The position numbers and the translations under genes were made by a program. A stretch of 64,000 bases of DNA, taken from NCBI RefSeq assembly GCF_001571265.1, contig NZ_BCTL01000009.1, positions 58,858 to 122,857 of the forward strand. The letters are read 5' to 3'. The notes beneath the pieces were generated by a model. The model worked only from the letters and a program-made list of their open reading frames with translations, ran no database searches and was not told where the DNA came from. The DNA is from Cedecea neteri NBRC 105707 = ATCC 33855. GTDB taxonomy: Bacteria; Pseudomonadota; Gammaproteobacteria; Enterobacterales; Enterobacteriaceae. This document shows positions 1 to 10,708 of this stretch, piece after piece. Position 1 is the stretch's first letter; each line of letters starts with the position of its first letter.

Positions 1-1641
1 CTTAGCGTCATTCTTGATGCCGACGGTGAAGACCGCTGGCTAGAACGAGACGGCTGGAGCGACTATCGCTGCCAGACGCGTGAAGCGCTTATTGAACGAA
101 TTCACCAGTTCGGCGTGGCCGGGTTGGGCGGCGCAGGCTTCCCTACTGGCAGTAAACTGCAGGGCGGCGGCGACAAAATAGACACGCTTATCATTAACGC
201 TGCAGAGTGCGAGCCGTACATTACCGCCGACGACCGCCTGATGCAGGACTGTGCAGCGCAAATCATCGAAGGCGTGCGCATTCTGGCCCATATTCTTAAA
301 CCGCAGCGCATTCTTATCGGCATCGAAGACAACAAGCCGCAGGCCATTTCAATGATGCGGGCGGTATTGGCTAATAGCCACGATATGCAGCTTCGGGTCA
401 TCCCGACAAAATACCCGTCCGGCGGCGCGAAGCAGCTGACGCAAATTTTAACCGGCAAGCAGGTTCCTCACGGCGGTCGTTCATCCGACATTGGCATTCT
501 GATGCAAAACGTCGGTACCGCGTACGCCATTAAACGTGCGGTGATTGACGGAGAACCGCTGACCGAGCGCGTCGTCACCTTAACCGGCGAGTCGATAACG
601 CAGCCGGGTAACGTCTGGGCGCGTCTGGGGACACCGGTCAGCCACCTGCTTAACTTTGCCAGCTTCCGCCCGGGGCAGGATCAGAAAGTCATCATGGGCG
701 GCCCACTGATGGGCTTCACCCTGCCGTGGCTTGATGTCCCGGTAGTGAAAATTACCAACTGTCTGTTGGCCCCGTCTCCGGCAGAAATGGGCGAGCAGGA
801 AGAAGAGCAAGGCTGTATTCGCTGCAGCGCCTGCGCGGATTCTTGCCCGGCAGATCTACTGCCGCAGCAGCTTTACTGGTTCAGCAAAGGCCAGCAGCAC
901 GATAAAGCCACCGCGTATAACCTCTCGGACTGCATCGAGTGCGGGGCCTGCGCCTACGTTTGCCCAAGCAATATCCCGCTGGTGCAGTATTTCCGTCAGG
1001 AAAAGGCTGAAATCCGTGAGATCGAGCTGGAGGCCCGGCGCACCGTTGAAGCTAAGGCTCGCTTTGAGGCCCGTCAGGAAAGGCTGGAGCGTGAGAAAGC
1101 CGCCCGCCTTGAGCGCCATAAAAATGCCGCGGTTCAGCCAACGGCGAAGGACAATGACGCTATTCAGGCCGCACTTGCCCGCGTAAAAAGCAAAAAAACG
1201 CAGGCCAACGATGAGCCTATCGTGGTGAAAGCTGGCAGTACGCCGGATAACAGCGAAGCGATCGCCGCCCGCGAAGCCCGGAAAGCTGAAGCGCGTGCAC
1301 GCCAGGCAGAGAAAGCGCAACAGGCAGAAACTGCTACCGGCACCGAAACCGATCCACGTAAGGCCGCCGTTGAAGCTGCCATTGCCCGGGCCAAAGCGCG
1401 CAAAGCTGCGCAAAACGCAGAAAGCACTGAGCCAACTGGCGCTGAGCCTGAAGCCATTGACCCGCGCAAGGCGGCCGTTGAAGCCGCTATTGCCCGTGCT
1501 AAAGCGCGTAAAGCTGCGCAAAAAGCGGAAACCGAACAATCGGCCCCACAAGAAGAACAAGATCCACGCAAAGCTGCAGTGGCTGCGGCAATTGCCCGCG
1601 TTCAGGCACGTAAAGCCGCTCAGATGTCTCCAGAGGAATAA
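1..1641 (+). CDS. rsxC: Ion-translocating electron transport complex subunit RsxC (5' end outside window)
   Basis: The reading frame is open from base 1, so the N-terminal part of the protein lies upstream. RsxC is the peripheral NADH/FMN and iron-sulfur subunit of the Rsx (Rnf-type) membrane complex, which keeps SoxR reduced in enteric bacteria. The visible part carries the glycine-rich [10 protein letters not shown] segment of the Rnf/Nqo1-like fold and two ferredoxin-type cysteine clusters ([12 protein letters not shown] and [12 protein letters not shown]) at about bases 814-969, which should bind two [4Fe-4S] centres. The last 200 residues are a charged Lys/Ala/Glu-rich tail with three repeats. 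The stop is followed directly by rsxD, so this is the middle of the rsxCDGE-nth operon. Confidence 0.97.
   Translation, partial: LSVILDADGEDRWLERDGWSDYRCQTREALIERIHQFGVAGLGGAGFPTGSKLQGGGDKIDTLIINAAECEPYITADDRLMQDCAAQIIEGVRILAHILKPQRILIGIEDNKPQAISMMRAVLANSHDMQLRVIPTKYPSGGAKQLTQILTGKQVPHGGRSSDIGILMQNVGTAYAIKRAVIDGEPLTERVVTLTGESITQPGNVWARLGTPVSHLLNFASFRPGQDQKVIMGGPLMGFTLPWLDVPVVKITNCLLAPSPAEMGEQEEEQGCIRCSACADSCPADLLPQQLYWFSKGQQHDKATAYNLSDCIECGACAYVCPSNIPLVQYFRQEKAEIREIELEARRTVEAKARFEARQERLEREKAARLERHKNAAVQPTAKDNDAIQAALARVKSKKTQANDEPIVVKAGSTPDNSEAIAAREARKAEARARQAEKAQQAETATGTETDPRKAAVEAAIARAKARKAAQNAESTEPTGAEPEAIDPRKAAVEAAIARAKARKAAQKAETEQSAPQEEQDPRKAAVAAAIARVQARKAAQMSPEE
1351..1623 (+). repeat. 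In-frame tandem repeat in the RsxC tail
   Basis: Three copies of a unit reading [18 protein letters not shown], the third slightly changed, begin at 1351, 1459 and 1561, separated by variable Glu/Thr-rich linkers. The period is about 105 bases. Repeats of this type in the C-terminal extension of enterobacterial RsxC are known to vary in number; the segment looks like a flexible, positively charged helix array. Confidence 0.85.
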
Positions 1642-2694
1642 ATGGTTTTTAAAATCGCAAGCTCCCCGTTTACCCATAATCAGCGCAGCACCGCGCGGAT
1701 TATGATGCTGGTTTGTCTCGCAGCCCTGCCCGGCATCGCGATGCAGTGGTACTGGTTTGGCTGGGGAACGCTGATTCAGGTTGTGCTGGGGATCGTCAGC
1801 GCTATGGCCGCCGAAGCGCTGGTGCTGCGCCTGCGCAAAAAATCCGTACAAAGCCATCTGGGAGATAACTCCGCGCTGCTGACCGGCCTGTTGCTGGGTA
1901 TTAGCATTCCGCCTCTCGCGCCGTGGTGGATGGTAGTGGTCGGGATGGTGTTTGCGATAATCATTGCCAAGCAGCTTTATGGCGGCCTCGGCAATAACCC
2001 GTTTAACCCGGCAATGATTGGCTACGTTGTACTGCTGATCGCTTTCCCGGTGCAGATGACCTCCTGGCTGCCGCCGCAGTCCATCGCCGCCACCGTGCCC
2101 GGTTTTGTTGACAGCCTGCAGGTGATTTTCCACGGCGCAACCGCTACGGGCGGCACCATGGATACGCTGCGCATGGGCGTGGACGGTATCAGCCAGGCCA
2201 CGCCGCTGGACATCTTCAAAACCGGTCTGCACGCGGGCCACTCCGCTGAGCAACTGCTGAGCGCGCCAATCTATGGCGGCGCGCTTGCAGGCCTCGGCTG
2301 GCAGTGGGTTAACCTGGCCTATCTGGCGGGCGGCCTGTTCCTGCTGTGGCGCGGCACTATTCGCTGGCATATCCCGGCGGGCTTCCTGGTGGCTTTGGCC
2401 GTCTGCTCCACGCTCGGCTGGCTTATCTCCCCGGAAAAATGCCTGTCGCCGATGGTGCACCTGTTCTCCGGCGCGACCATGCTTGGCGCATTCTTTATTC
2501 TGACCGACCCGGTCACCGCCTCTACCACCAACCGTGGCAGACTGATTTTCGGGGCGCTGGTTGGCCTGCTGGTCTGGCTGATTCGTACCTACGGCGGCTA
2601 TCCGGACGGCGTGGCGTTCGCCGTATTGCTGGGCAACATTACCGTGCCGTTGATTGACTATTACACCCGCCCTCGCGCGTACGGCCACCGTTAA
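1642..2694 (+). CDS. rsxD: Ion-translocating electron transport complex subunit RsxD
   Basis: A 350-residue polytopic inner-membrane protein of the NqrB/RnfD family. Hydrophobic segments alternate with short loops throughout. The SQAT motif ends at Thr187, the position at which RnfD/RsxD carries covalently bound FMN. The start follows the rsxC stop without a gap, which points to translational coupling. It works with RsxC, RsxG and RsxE, and with RsxA and RsxB outside the window, in reducing SoxR. Length and sequence agree with the E. coli protein. Confidence 0.97.
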   Translation: MVFKIASSPFTHNQRSTARIMMLVCLAALPGIAMQWYWFGWGTLIQVVLGIVSAMAAEALVLRLRKKSVQSHLGDNSALLTGLLLGISIPPLAPWWMVVVGMVFAIIIAKQLYGGLGNNPFNPAMIGYVVLLIAFPVQMTSWLPPQSIAATVPGFVDSLQVIFHGATATGGTMDTLRMGVDGISQATPLDIFKTGLHAGHSAEQLLSAPIYGGALAGLGWQWVNLAYLAGGLFLLWRGTIRWHIPAGFLVALAVCSTLGWLISPEKCLSPMVHLFSGATMLGAFFILTDPVTASTTNRGRLIFGALVGLLVWLIRTYGGYPDGVAFAVLLGNITVPLIDYYTRPRAYGHR

Positions 2695-2703
2695 GGAGAC
2701 GCT

Positions 2704-3330
2704 ATGTTTAAAACAATGCAAAAGCATGGCGTAGCCCTGGCGCTGTTCGCCGCCCTGTTTACCGGACTCACGGCGTTAGTCAACGAACTCACTAAACCGA
2801 CTATTGCGCAGCAATCGGCGCTGCAGCAAAAAATGTTGTTTGACCAGGTCATTGCGGATGATGTCTACGATAACCCTATTCAGGACAGCTGCCTGCTGGT
2901 CAAGGATTCCCCTCTCGGTAAAGGCGCCCGGCATATTTACGTGGCGCGTAAAGGCGATAAGCCGGTTGCCGTGGTAATGGAAGCCACCGCTCCGGACGGC
3001 TATTCTGGTGCTATACAGATTCTGGTTGCCGCCGATTTTAACGGCACCATACTCGGCACCCGCGTGACGGAACATCACGAAACGCCGGGGCTTGGGGATA
3101 AAATAGAACTCCGTCTCAGCGACTGGATCACCCACTTTGCTAACAAACGCATTCAAGGGAGCAATGACCCGAGCTGGGCGGTCCAAAAAGATGGCGGGCA
3201 GTTCACGCAATTTACCGGGGCAACCATAACCCCGCGCGCGGTCGTCAACGCCGTTAAGCGCGCTGGCCTGTTCGCAGAAACCCTGCCTGCGCAGCTCAAC
3301 GAATTGCCGGCCTGTGGAGAACAACAATGA
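2704..3330 (+). CDS. rsxG: Ion-translocating electron transport complex subunit RsxG
   Basis: A 208-residue protein with one N-terminal membrane anchor (about residues 9-27) and a periplasmic FMN-binding domain. The TGAT motif at residues 171-174 supplies the threonine that takes covalent FMN through a phosphoester bond. A good ribosome site (AAGGAG) lies just before the ATG. It overlaps rsxE by an ATGA junction, as expected for this operon. Confidence 0.97.
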   Translation: MFKTMQKHGVALALFAALFTGLTALVNELTKPTIAQQSALQQKMLFDQVIADDVYDNPIQDSCLLVKDSPLGKGARHIYVARKGDKPVAVVMEATAPDGYSGAIQILVAADFNGTILGTRVTEHHETPGLGDKIELRLSDWITHFANKRIQGSNDPSWAVQKDGGQFTQFTGATITPRAVVNAVKRAGLFAETLPAQLNELPACGEQQ

Positions 3331-4013
3331 GCGAAACAAAACGCGTCCTCGTAAATGGGCTGTGGAAAAATAACTCGGCGCTGGTTCAACTGCTGGGCCT
3401 TTGCCCGCTGCTGGCCGTCACCTCCACCGCCACCAACGCCCTTGGGCTTGGGCTGGCGACCACGCTGGTACTGACGCTGACCAACGGGACAATCTCCGCC
3501 CTGCGCCGTTGGGTACCCGCTGAGATCCGTATTCCGGTGTACGTGCTGATTATCGCCTCGGTGGTCAGTATCGTGCAGATGCTGATCAACGCTTACGCGT
3601 TTGGGCTCTATCAGTCGCTGGGGATTTTTATTCCGCTTATCGTGACCAACTGTATCGTCGTCGGACGAGCCGAAGCCTATGCGGCAAAAGCCAGCGTGCC
3701 TTATGCCGCACTGGACGGCTTTGCTACCGGGCTGGGCGCCACCAGCGCGATGTTTGTTTTAGGCTCCATTCGCGAGATTATTGGTAACGGCACCCTGTTT
3801 GACGGCGCAGACGGCCTGCTTGGCAACTGGGCAAAAGTGCTGCGCATTGAAGTCTTCCATACCGACACGCCATTCCTGCTCGCCATGCTGCCGCCGGGTG
3901 CCTTTATTGGCCTTGGTATGCTGTTGGCGATAAAATACCTCATCGATGAAAAAATGAAGGCGCGCCGCGCCCGCGAAAGCGCCACCGTCGCAGGTAATGC
4001 AGAGAAGGCTTAA
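3327..4013 (+). CDS. rsxE: Ion-translocating electron transport complex subunit RsxE
   Basis: A 228-residue integral membrane protein of the NqrD/RnfE family with about six hydrophobic helices. Its start overlaps the rsxG stop (ATGA), and its TAA shares one base with the nth ATG (TAATG), so translation of the three genes is probably coupled. The family contributes a membrane iron-sulfur site with its partner RsxA, which is outside the window. Confidence 0.97.
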   Translation: MSETKRVLVNGLWKNNSALVQLLGLCPLLAVTSTATNALGLGLATTLVLTLTNGTISALRRWVPAEIRIPVYVLIIASVVSIVQMLINAYAFGLYQSLGIFIPLIVTNCIVVGRAEAYAAKASVPYAALDGFATGLGATSAMFVLGSIREIIGNGTLFDGADGLLGNWAKVLRIEVFHTDTPFLLAMLPPGAFIGLGMLLAIKYLIDEKMKARRARESATVAGNAEKA

Positions 4014-4648
4014 TGAATAACAGCAAGCGCGTTGAGATCCTCACCCGCCTGAGAGACAACAATCCTCATCCAACAACCGAACTCAACTTCAGCAGCCCTT
4101 TTGAGCTGCTAATTGCGGTTCTGCTTTCCGCTCAGGCCACCGACGTCAGCGTGAACAAAGCGACGGCAAAACTCTACCCGGTGGCCAATACCCCGGCGGC
4201 GATGCTGGCGCTTGGTGTAGATGGCGTCAAGGAGTACATCAAAACCATCGGTTTGTTTAACAGCAAAGCGGAGAATGTGATCAAAACCTGCCGCATGCTG
4301 CTTGACCTACACGGTGGCGAAGTTCCTGAAGATCGGGCGGCGCTTGAGGCCCTGCCGGGCGTCGGTCGTAAAACGGCAAACGTGGTGCTAAACACGGCTT
4401 TTGGCTGGCCAACGATTGCCGTAGATACCCATATCTTCCGGGTGTGTAACCGCACTCAGTTTGCCGCCGGAAAAAATGTCGAGCAGGTAGAGGAAAAACT
4501 GCTGAAGGTGGTTCCGGCAGAATTTAAGGTCGACTGCCATCACTGGCTTATCCTCCACGGCCGCTACACCTGTATCGCACGCAAGCCGCGCTGTGGCTCA
4601 TGCATTATCGAAGATCTCTGCGAATTCAAAGAGAAGGTTGACGTCTGA
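4013..4648 (+). CDS. nth: Endonuclease III (DNA glycosylase/AP lyase)
   Basis: A 211-residue base-excision repair enzyme that removes oxidised pyrimidines and cleaves the abasic strand. The helix-hairpin-helix LPGVGRKTANV carries the catalytic lysine, and VDTHIFRV holds the catalytic aspartate. The C-terminal cysteine loop (CHHW, then CIARKPRC, CGSC and DLC) is the [4Fe-4S] binding pattern C-X6-C-X2-C-X5-C. Length equals the E. coli enzyme. It is the last gene of the rsx operon, followed by a hairpin. Confidence 0.98.
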   Translation: MNNSKRVEILTRLRDNNPHPTTELNFSSPFELLIAVLLSAQATDVSVNKATAKLYPVANTPAAMLALGVDGVKEYIKTIGLFNSKAENVIKTCRMLLDLHGGEVPEDRAALEALPGVGRKTANVVLNTAFGWPTIAVDTHIFRVCNRTQFAAGKNVEQVEEKLLKVVPAEFKVDCHHWLILHGRYTCIARKPRCGSCIIEDLCEFKEKVDV

Positions 4649-4654
4649 TTGCCT

Positions 4655-4685
4655 CGCCCGGGCCAGCACCGGGCTTTACCTTCAC
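4655..4685 (+). terminator. Probable terminator after nth
   Basis: GCCCGG and CCGGGC arms around a 7-base loop, followed by a short pyrimidine-rich run, sit just after the nth stop. The T-run is weak. Confidence 0.55.
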
Positions 4686-4816
4686 GCCCCTGCCTTTAAA
4701 ACACGCCATTTGCACACTTTTATCCCATAAATAACCCAGGATGATTTTATATTGTCCGCTCAATAATCGACTCACCAGGTTAATCGTTTTTTTGCGATAA
4801 GAAATTTCTATAAATT

Positions 4817-4832
4817 TGTGATCTGCATCACT
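4817..4832. promoter_or_regulatory. Candidate CRP binding site
   Basis: TGTGATCTGCATCACT differs from the ideal TGTGA-N6-TCACA only in its last base and has A/T flanks. It lies about 420 bases before dtpA and 170 bases after nth, so its target is uncertain. Confidence 0.45.
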
Positions 4833-5253
4833 TTGATAACTCGAGGTTGCAAAAAGGTAACGAAAACACCAGTAACGCCTTGCTATCGTTAGCAATAATG
4901 GATCTCAGGCAATACAATAGGCCATGCATATTGAATATACCGGTCATTATCACTGCAATTATGCTTTAAAAGCAGAACATACATCTGCAATGTTAAAAAA
5001 TCGCTTTGAAAAAAGACAAAAAATCGTTAATAAATGAATTAGTAAAATTTAACGCTGAATAACAATTCACCTGATGGCGTATTATCTTGCCTCGGATATA
5101 TGTAACAGATTATTACAAACCCCTTGCCTGAGCCCCCTGGATAGTGAACATTACCTCCCGTTTTTCCTTCCTTATAACAAAAAAAATGCTTACCGATGCG
5201 GTAAGGCATGAGAAAGCCCCTTATTAAAGCGGGATGTAAAAAAAGAGGTATAT

Positions 5254-6759
5254 GTGTCGACTGCAAACAAAGAACCAGCAGAAAGCGTGAGTCTAAACGC
5301 CTTTAAGCAACCTAAATCGTTCTACCTGATTTTCTCCATCGAACTCTGGGAGCGTTTCGGCTATTACGGCCTGCAAGGCATCATGGCCGTTTATCTGGTC
5401 AAAATGCTGGGCATGTCCGAAGCGGACTCCATCACGCTGTTCTCCTCCTTTAGTGCCCTTGTTTACGGCCTGGTCGCGATTGGCGGCTGGCTGGGCGATA
5501 AAGTTCTCGGCACCAAACGCGTTATCATGCTTGGTACCGTCGTACTGGCTATCGGTTACGCCCTTGTGGCCTACTCCGGCCACGACGTGAGCGTGGTGTA
5601 TATCGGTATGGCGACCATCGCGGTAGGTAACGGCCTGTTCAAGGCTAACCCTTCAGCGCTGCTGTCTACCTGCTATGAGAAAGACGACCCGCGTCTGGAC
5701 GGTGCATTCACCATGTACTACATGTCCATCAACATCGGTTCCTTCTTCTCTATGCTTGCCACCCCGTGGCTGGCTGCGCAGTACGGCTGGAGCACCGCGT
5801 TCTCCCTGAGCTTCGTGGGCATGCTGATTACGCTGGTGAACTTCATCTTCTGTAAGAAGTGGGTGAAGAACTATGGCTCTAAACCAGACTTCGCGCCGGT
5901 GCACTTCGGTAAGCTGATGGCGACCATCGCCGGCGTCGTGGTGCTGGTTGCGATTGCTACCTGGCTGCTGCACAACCAGGGCATTGCTCGTGCCGTACTG
6001 GGCGTTGTTGCCCTGGGTATCGTCATTATCTTTGCTAAAGAAGCCTTTGCGATGAAAGGCGCAGCTCGCCGTAAGATGATCGTGGCCTTCATCCTGATGG
6101 TTGAAGCTATCGTCTTCTTCGTGCTGTACAGCCAGATGCCGACTTCCCTGAACTTCTTCGCCATTCGTAACGTGGGCCATGAAATTCTAGGCATCACCTT
6201 CGAAGCAGAACAGTTCCAGGCGCTGAACCCGTTCTGGATCATGATTGGTAGCCCGATTCTGGCCGCTATCTACAACAAGATGGGTGACCGCCTGCCGATG
6301 CCGCACAAGTTTGCTATCGGTATGGTGCTGTGCTCCTTCGCCTTCCTGGTGCTGCCGGTCGGCACGAAGTTTGCCAGCGACGCGGGTATGGTTTCCGTGA
6401 ACTGGCTGATTCTGAGCTACGCGCTGCAGAGTATCGGTGAGCTGATGATTTCCGGCCTGGGCCTTGCCATGGTTGCTCAGCTGGTGCCACAGCGCCTGAT
6501 GGGCTTCATCATGGGTAGCTGGTTCCTGACGACCGCGGGTGCGGCGATCATCGCCGGTAAAGTTGCGGGCCTGATGGCGGTGCCGGAAAACGTGACTGAC
6601 CCGCTGCAGTCTCTGGAAGTGTACGGTCGTGTCTTCATGCAGATCGGTATCGTCACCGGCGTGATTGCCGTGCTGATGCTGCTGACAGCGCCTAAGCTGA
6701 ACCGCATGACGCTGAGTGAAGACAAAGCGGAAAAGGCTAACGAAACCGCTACCGCGTAA
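5254..6759 (+). CDS. dtpA: Proton-dependent di/tripeptide permease DtpA
   Basis: A 501-residue member of the POT/PTR2 family that takes up di- and tripeptides with protons across the inner membrane. The N-terminal [10 protein letters not shown] contains the ExxER proton-coupling motif, followed by about 14 hydrophobic segments. The protein is nearly co-linear with E. coli DtpA (500 residues). The start is a GTG preceded by GAGG; it gives the conserved MSTAN N-terminus, so I prefer it over any internal ATG. A strong terminator follows, so it is probably monocistronic. Confidence 0.97.
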   Translation: MSTANKEPAESVSLNAFKQPKSFYLIFSIELWERFGYYGLQGIMAVYLVKMLGMSEADSITLFSSFSALVYGLVAIGGWLGDKVLGTKRVIMLGTVVLAIGYALVAYSGHDVSVVYIGMATIAVGNGLFKANPSALLSTCYEKDDPRLDGAFTMYYMSINIGSFFSMLATPWLAAQYGWSTAFSLSFVGMLITLVNFIFCKKWVKNYGSKPDFAPVHFGKLMATIAGVVVLVAIATWLLHNQGIARAVLGVVALGIVIIFAKEAFAMKGAARRKMIVAFILMVEAIVFFVLYSQMPTSLNFFAIRNVGHEILGITFEAEQFQALNPFWIMIGSPILAAIYNKMGDRLPMPHKFAIGMVLCSFAFLVLPVGTKFASDAGMVSVNWLILSYALQSIGELMISGLGLAMVAQLVPQRLMGFIMGSWFLTTAGAAIIAGKVAGLMAVPENVTDPLQSLEVYGRVFMQIGIVTGVIAVLMLLTAPKLNRMTLSEDKAEKANETATA

Positions 6760-6783
6760 TTTCTTCAGGAAAAATGATTATTT

Positions 6784-6818
6784 AGCCGCCGGCCTCACAG
6801 CTGGCGGCTTTTTTTTTC
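6784..6818 (+). terminator. Rho-independent terminator after dtpA
   Basis: AGCCGCC and GGCGGCT arms with a 12-base loop, followed by nine T residues. Confidence 0.9.
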
Positions 6819-6868
6819 GCCGCGTCCGCACTAACATAAGTTATCTTAGCGCCCTAAAGGAGTTCGTC

Positions 6869-7471
6869 ATGAAACTGTATTTCAAGCCCGGTGCCTGTTC
6901 CCTCTCCCCGCACATTATCCTGCGTGAATCTGGCCTGGACTTTTCGCTGGTGAAAGTTGACCTGGCGACCAAACGCACCGAAACCGGTGACGATTTTCTC
7001 GCCATTAACCCTAAAGGGCAGGTGCCCGCGCTGGTGCTGGATGACGGCTCCCTGCTGACCGAAGGCGTGGCTATCGTGCAATACCTGGCGGATAAAGTGC
7101 CTGACCGCCAGCTTCTGGCCCCGGCGGGCAGCATGACTCGCTACCACACTCTGGAGTGGCTGAACTATGTGGCAACCGAGCTGCATAAAGGCTTCTCTCC
7201 GCTGTTCAACCCGGCAACGCCAGAAGAGTTCAAGGCCGTGGTTCGCCAGCAAATGGAGAAAAAATTCCATTACGTGAACGAAGAGCTGAAGGACAAGCAG
7301 TGGCTGATGGGCACCCGTTTTACGGTGGTAGATGCTTACCTGTTCACCGTATTGCGTTGGGCGTACGGCCTGAAGCTGGATCTGGCTGGCCTGACGAATA
7401 TCGAAGCGTATGTTGAACGCATGAAAGCGCGTCCGGCGGTGTCTGCGGCCCTGAGCGCCGAAGGGATTTAA
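6869..7471 (+). CDS. gstA: Glutathione S-transferase
   Basis: A 200-residue cytosolic beta-class glutathione S-transferase. The N-terminal thioredoxin-like domain starts [16 protein letters not shown], with Cys10 of the bacterial beta class, and contains the cis-proline region [11 protein letters not shown] and the glutathione-contacting [11 protein letters not shown]. The C-terminal helical domain follows. I place the start at the ATG with AAAGGAG upstream; longer frames extend into the dtpA terminator and are not credible. It faces pdxY convergently. Confidence 0.96.
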   Translation: MKLYFKPGACSLSPHIILRESGLDFSLVKVDLATKRTETGDDFLAINPKGQVPALVLDDGSLLTEGVAIVQYLADKVPDRQLLAPAGSMTRYHTLEWLNYVATELHKGFSPLFNPATPEEFKAVVRQQMEKKFHYVNEELKDKQWLMGTRFTVVDAYLFTVLRWAYGLKLDLAGLTNIEAYVERMKARPAVSAALSAEGI

Positions 7472-7487
7472 ATCAGACCTGGACAGA

Positions 7488-7514
7488 AAAACGCCCTCAA
7501 ATGAGGGCGTTTCT
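7488..7514. terminator. Bidirectional terminator gstA/pdxY
   Basis: Perfect ACGCCCTCA/TGAGGGCGT stem with a two-base loop between convergent genes; A-rich on the left and T-rich on the right, so it can serve both directions. Confidence 0.85.
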
Positions 7515-7517
7515 GTT

Positions 7518-8378
7518 TCAGAGCTTCACCGCGGTGAAATAGTGTTCGGGTTTGGCAATCCCGTCCTGAGCCGCGACCAGCTGCAGTTCGTACTCGGCCA
7601 TACGTTTAGTCACGACCATAATGTCGTACACCGCCGCCGTGACGTGCTCCAGCGCTTCACGCAGCGTCGCGCCCTGTAACAGCTTAACCAGCAGCAGGCC
7701 GCTGGTTACGTCACCCACGCCTACCGGCTGACGCTCGCCAAAGTCCACCAGTGGACGGTGAATATGCCAGGCTTCTTCGGCCGTCACCAGCAGCATTTCA
7801 AAGCGGTCCTGCTGGTAGCCCGCGCGAGCCAGATGCTTCACCAGCACAATTTCCGGCCCTTGAGCAATCAGCTCCCGGGCTGTTGCCACGGCTTCTTCCA
7901 CGTTATTTACGCTGTGCCCGCTGAGAATTTCCAGTTCAATCAGGTTTGGGGCGATGATATCGCTCGCTGGCATGGCGTAGCGCGTGTGGTATTCCGCCAC
8001 GCCGGGTGCCACGATACAGCCTTTTTCCGGGTGGCCCATCACCGGATCACAGAAGTATTTTGCCTTCGGATTAGCCGCTTTTACCTGACGCACGATGGAG
8101 AGAATATGTTCGCCCTGCTCCGCCGAGCCCAGATATCCGCTCAGGACCGCATCACAGCGCTCCAGTTGGCCGATATTTGCAATCCCCTGCACAATCTCGC
8201 TCAAGTGACTGGCAGGCATCACCGTGCCGGTCCATTGCCCGTACTGCGTGTGGTTAGAAAACTGCACCGTGTTCAGCGGCCAGACGTTGGCGCCCAGACG
8301 GCGCATCGGAAATTCGGCGGCGCTGTTGCCGGCGTGACCAAATACCACATGGGACTGGATGGCAAGAATGTTTTTCAT
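7518..8378 (-). CDS. pdxY: Pyridoxal kinase PdxY
   Basis: A 286-residue kinase of the ribokinase superfamily that phosphorylates pyridoxal in vitamin B6 salvage. It begins [20 protein letters not shown], has the CDPVMGH segment, and carries the C-terminal anion-hole motif [11 protein letters not shown] with the catalytic aspartate. The length matches the E. coli enzyme. It lies downstream of tyrS and pdxH on the same strand, with a terminator between it and tyrS. Confidence 0.97.
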   Translation of the reverse strand: MKNILAIQSHVVFGHAGNSAAEFPMRRLGANVWPLNTVQFSNHTQYGQWTGTVMPASHLSEIVQGIANIGQLERCDAVLSGYLGSAEQGEHILSIVRQVKAANPKAKYFCDPVMGHPEKGCIVAPGVAEYHTRYAMPASDIIAPNLIELEILSGHSVNNVEEAVATARELIAQGPEIVLVKHLARAGYQQDRFEMLLVTAEEAWHIHRPLVDFGERQPVGVGDVTSGLLLVKLLQGATLREALEHVTAAVYDIMVVTKRMAEYELQLVAAQDGIAKPEHYFTAVKL

Positions 8379-8415
8379 TATCGACTCGGGTATCGCCAGG
8401 TGTTGTGCTTGCTAA

Positions 8416-8443
8416 AAAAAACACGGCCTGAGCCGTGTTTTTC
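8416..8443 (-). terminator. Terminator after tyrS
   Basis: AAAACACGGC pairs with GCCGTGTTTT around a four-base loop, with A and T runs on the two sides. It sits between the tyrS stop and pdxY. Confidence 0.85.
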
Positions 8444-8455
8444 CGATCTTATGAC

Positions 8456-9730
8456 TTATTTCCAGCAGACGAGGCAGTAGTTCTTTTTACCGCGACGCAG
8501 CAGGGTGTAACGGTTAAACAGGATATCGCCTTCGGTAAAGGTGTATTCCGGGTCAGACTGTTTTTCACCGTTGATGGTGATCGCGTTCTGAGAAATGGTT
8601 TTACGCGCCTGACCACGGGACGGCTGCAGCTCGGAATCCACCAGCGCCTGTTGCAGGTCGGCACCACGATCCATTTCAACCATCGGCACGCCGTCCTGAG
8701 CCAGCTGCTCGAAGTCCGCTTCGCTCAGTTCGCTCAGGTTGCCGTTAAACAGGCTGGCGGTAATACGCTTAGCCGCGGTCAGACCTTCTTCACCGTGCAC
8801 CAGTCGGGTGACCTGCTCGGCCAGCACGTACTGGGCACGAGGGGCAGCCCCGCTGTTTTTGTCTTCTTCTTCCAGGGCATTGATCTCTGCAATGTCCATA
8901 AAGGTGAAGAACTTCAGGAAGCGATACACATCGGCATCCGCAGTATTGATCCAGAACTGGTAGAACTTGTACGGGCTGGTTTTCTTCGGATCGAGCCAGA
9001 CCGCGCCGCCTTCGGTTTTACCGAATTTGGTGCCATCAGATTTAGTGATAAGCGGTACGGTCAGACCGAAAGCCTGCTGCTGATGCAGACGACGGGTTAG
9101 GTCGATACCTGAAGTGATGTTGCCCCACTGGTCAGAACCACCAATCTGCAGCACCACGCCGTGCAGTTTGTTCAGGCAGGCGAAGTCGTAACCCTGCAGC
9201 AGGTTGTAAGAGAACTCGGTGAAAGAGATCCCCACGTCGTCACGGTTCAGACGCTGTTTGACGGCTTCTTTGTTAATCATCTGGTTAACAGAGAAGTGCT
9301 TGCCGATATCACGCAGGAAGGTCAGCACGTTCATACTGCCGAACCAGTCATAGTTGTTAGCGGCAACGGCAGAATTATCTCCGCAGTCAAAGTCGAGGAA
9401 CGGTGCAACCTGACGGCGGATTTTTTCCACCCATTCCTGCACGGTATCTTCGGTGTTCAGCTTACGCTCAACGGCTTTGAAGCTTGGGTCGCCGATAAGA
9501 CCGGTCGCGCCGCCCACGAGGGCAACCGGCTTATGGCCTGCTTCCTGAAAGCGTTTCAGGCACAGCAGCGGAACCAGATGGCCCAAATGCAAGCTGTCGG
9601 CGGTCGGATCGAAGCCGCAATAGAGTGCAATTGGCCCTTGCGCCAGTCGCTCTGCTAACGCATCCTCATCCGTCACCTGGGCCACCAGGCCCCGCTCTTG
9701 CAATTGTTTGATCAAATTGATGTTCGACAT
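8456..9730 (-). CDS. tyrS: Tyrosyl-tRNA synthetase
   Basis: A 424-residue class I aminoacyl-tRNA synthetase. The HIGH-type signature is HLGHLVPL, the KMSKS-type loop is KFGKT, and the C-terminal S4 RNA-binding domain contains [11 protein letters not shown]. The start chosen gives [14 protein letters not shown] and the same length as E. coli TyrS; the frame runs further upstream but without conservation. Upstream lies an ERIC repeat separating it from pdxH. Confidence 0.98.
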   Translation of the reverse strand: MSNINLIKQLQERGLVAQVTDEDALAERLAQGPIALYCGFDPTADSLHLGHLVPLLCLKRFQEAGHKPVALVGGATGLIGDPSFKAVERKLNTEDTVQEWVEKIRRQVAPFLDFDCGDNSAVAANNYDWFGSMNVLTFLRDIGKHFSVNQMINKEAVKQRLNRDDVGISFTEFSYNLLQGYDFACLNKLHGVVLQIGGSDQWGNITSGIDLTRRLHQQQAFGLTVPLITKSDGTKFGKTEGGAVWLDPKKTSPYKFYQFWINTADADVYRFLKFFTFMDIAEINALEEEDKNSGAAPRAQYVLAEQVTRLVHGEEGLTAAKRITASLFNGNLSELSEADFEQLAQDGVPMVEMDRGADLQQALVDSELQPSRGQARKTISQNAITINGEKQSDPEYTFTEGDILFNRYTLLRRGKKNYCLVCWK

Positions 9731-9821
9731 CAAATTCTCCATCTCTAATACGACTGCACCTTTGCCGGTACACGGCTTTTCGCCCACTGGCGAAAGAATT
9801 CATTTTGAGTGTCCGCCCCTA

Positions 9822-9936
9822 AATAATTCGAGTTGCAGAAAGGCGACAAGCTCGGTTATCCCCGGGAGCTTACTTAAGTAAGTGACTGGGGTAAGCGAGT
9901 GCAGTTAACGCATCTGCAGCTTGAAGTATGACGGGG
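9822..9936. repeat. ERIC (enterobacterial repetitive intergenic consensus) element
   Basis: The central part, with CCCGGGAGCTTACTT followed by AAGTAAGTGACTGGGGTAAG, matches the two conserved halves of ERIC with few changes, and the ends form the expected imperfect inverted repeat (CGAGTTGCAG near 9829 and CTGCAGCTTG near 9913). It occupies most of the gap between tyrS and pdxH and will be transcribed with pdxH-tyrS read-through. Confidence 0.9.
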
Positions 9937-9994
9937 CACATAGAATAAAGGGCTGGCGCAGTTAGCACCAGCCCTTAAGCTGAAAATCCTGACT

Positions 9995-10651
9995 TTACGG
10001 CGCGAGGCGGTCTATTTTCCAGGCAGTTCCGTCACGCTGGTAGAGGAAGCGGTCGTGCAGACGATGTTCTCCCCCCTGCCAGAACTCCATTTGGTTGATG
10101 CTGACGCGGTAACCGCCCCAAAAACTCGGCAGCGGCACTTCGCCCTGCTGGAACTTCTGTTTCAGCTCGAGGAATTTGCTTTCCAGCACGCCGCGCGCGG
10201 ATATGCGGCTCGATTGCTTCGATACCCAGGCACCTATCTGGCTGTCCTTTGGGCGGCTGTGGAAATATTTCAGCACTTCAAGGGTGGAGAGGCGCTCGGC
10301 GGTACCCTGTACCATCACCTGGCGCTCCAGCATATGCCACGGGAAATGCAGGCTGACGCGGGGATTATGTTCGATGTGGTGCGCCTTGCGGGACCCCAGG
10401 TTGGTGTAAAACACCAGCCCTTTTTCATCAAAATGCTTCAGCAGGACAATACGTTGATACGGCTGGCCGTTTTCGTCAACCGTCGCCACGACCATAGCGG
10501 TCGGGTCGGCAAGTTTGGCTTCGCAGGCCTGAGCCAGCCAGCGCTCAAACAGCGGCAGCGGTGTGTCGGTGAGATCGTGGCGGCGCAGGCCACCTTTGGT
10601 GTATTCGCGGCGCAAATGCGCAATCTGTTGCAGAGAGTCGTTATCAGACAT
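9995..10651 (-). CDS. pdxH: Pyridoxine/pyridoxamine 5'-phosphate oxidase
   Basis: A 218-residue FMN enzyme that makes pyridoxal 5'-phosphate from the pyridoxine and pyridoxamine phosphates, the final step of the B6 pathway and of salvage. [10 protein letters not shown] at the N-terminus, [13 protein letters not shown] and the terminal [12 protein letters not shown] with the substrate-binding residues are all present. Same length as E. coli PdxH. Its neighbours tyrS and pdxY keep the usual order. Confidence 0.97.
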   Translation of the reverse strand: MSDNDSLQQIAHLRREYTKGGLRRHDLTDTPLPLFERWLAQACEAKLADPTAMVVATVDENGQPYQRIVLLKHFDEKGLVFYTNLGSRKAHHIEHNPRVSLHFPWHMLERQVMVQGTAERLSTLEVLKYFHSRPKDSQIGAWVSKQSSRISARGVLESKFLELKQKFQQGEVPLPSFWGGYRVSINQMEFWQGGEHRLHDRFLYQRDGTAWKIDRLAP

Positions 10652-10708
10652 GGCGTTACGTCAGGCTATCCTCGGGTGAAGCTATTGTGCTCTCCACCCT
10701 GAGAAATC

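Larger units (their letters stand above)
4649..5253. other. Long intergenic region nth-dtpA
   Basis: About 600 bases of AT-rich sequence without a credible gene. It holds the nth hairpin, a CRP-like palindrome at 4817-4832, and a small hairpin at 5189-5205 (CTTACCG/CGGTAAG) in the probable dtpA leader. In E. coli, dtpA expression responds to EnvZ/OmpR; I could not place OmpR sites with confidence. Confidence 0.6.

Noticed and set aside
856..2727. Minus-strand open frame of 623 codons opposite rsxC and rsxD
   Set aside because: It is rich in Gln, His, Arg and Gly without any domain, and it lies wholly antisense to two conserved genes. It is a by-product of high-GC codon use on the coding strand.
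5653..6180. Minus-strand frame opposite dtpA
   Set aside because: His/Gln/Asn-rich shadow of a conserved membrane protein gene, with no ribosome site or family resemblance.
8435..9658. Two plus-strand frames opposite tyrS
   Set aside because: Both mirror the conserved tyrS reading frame and have no independent signals.
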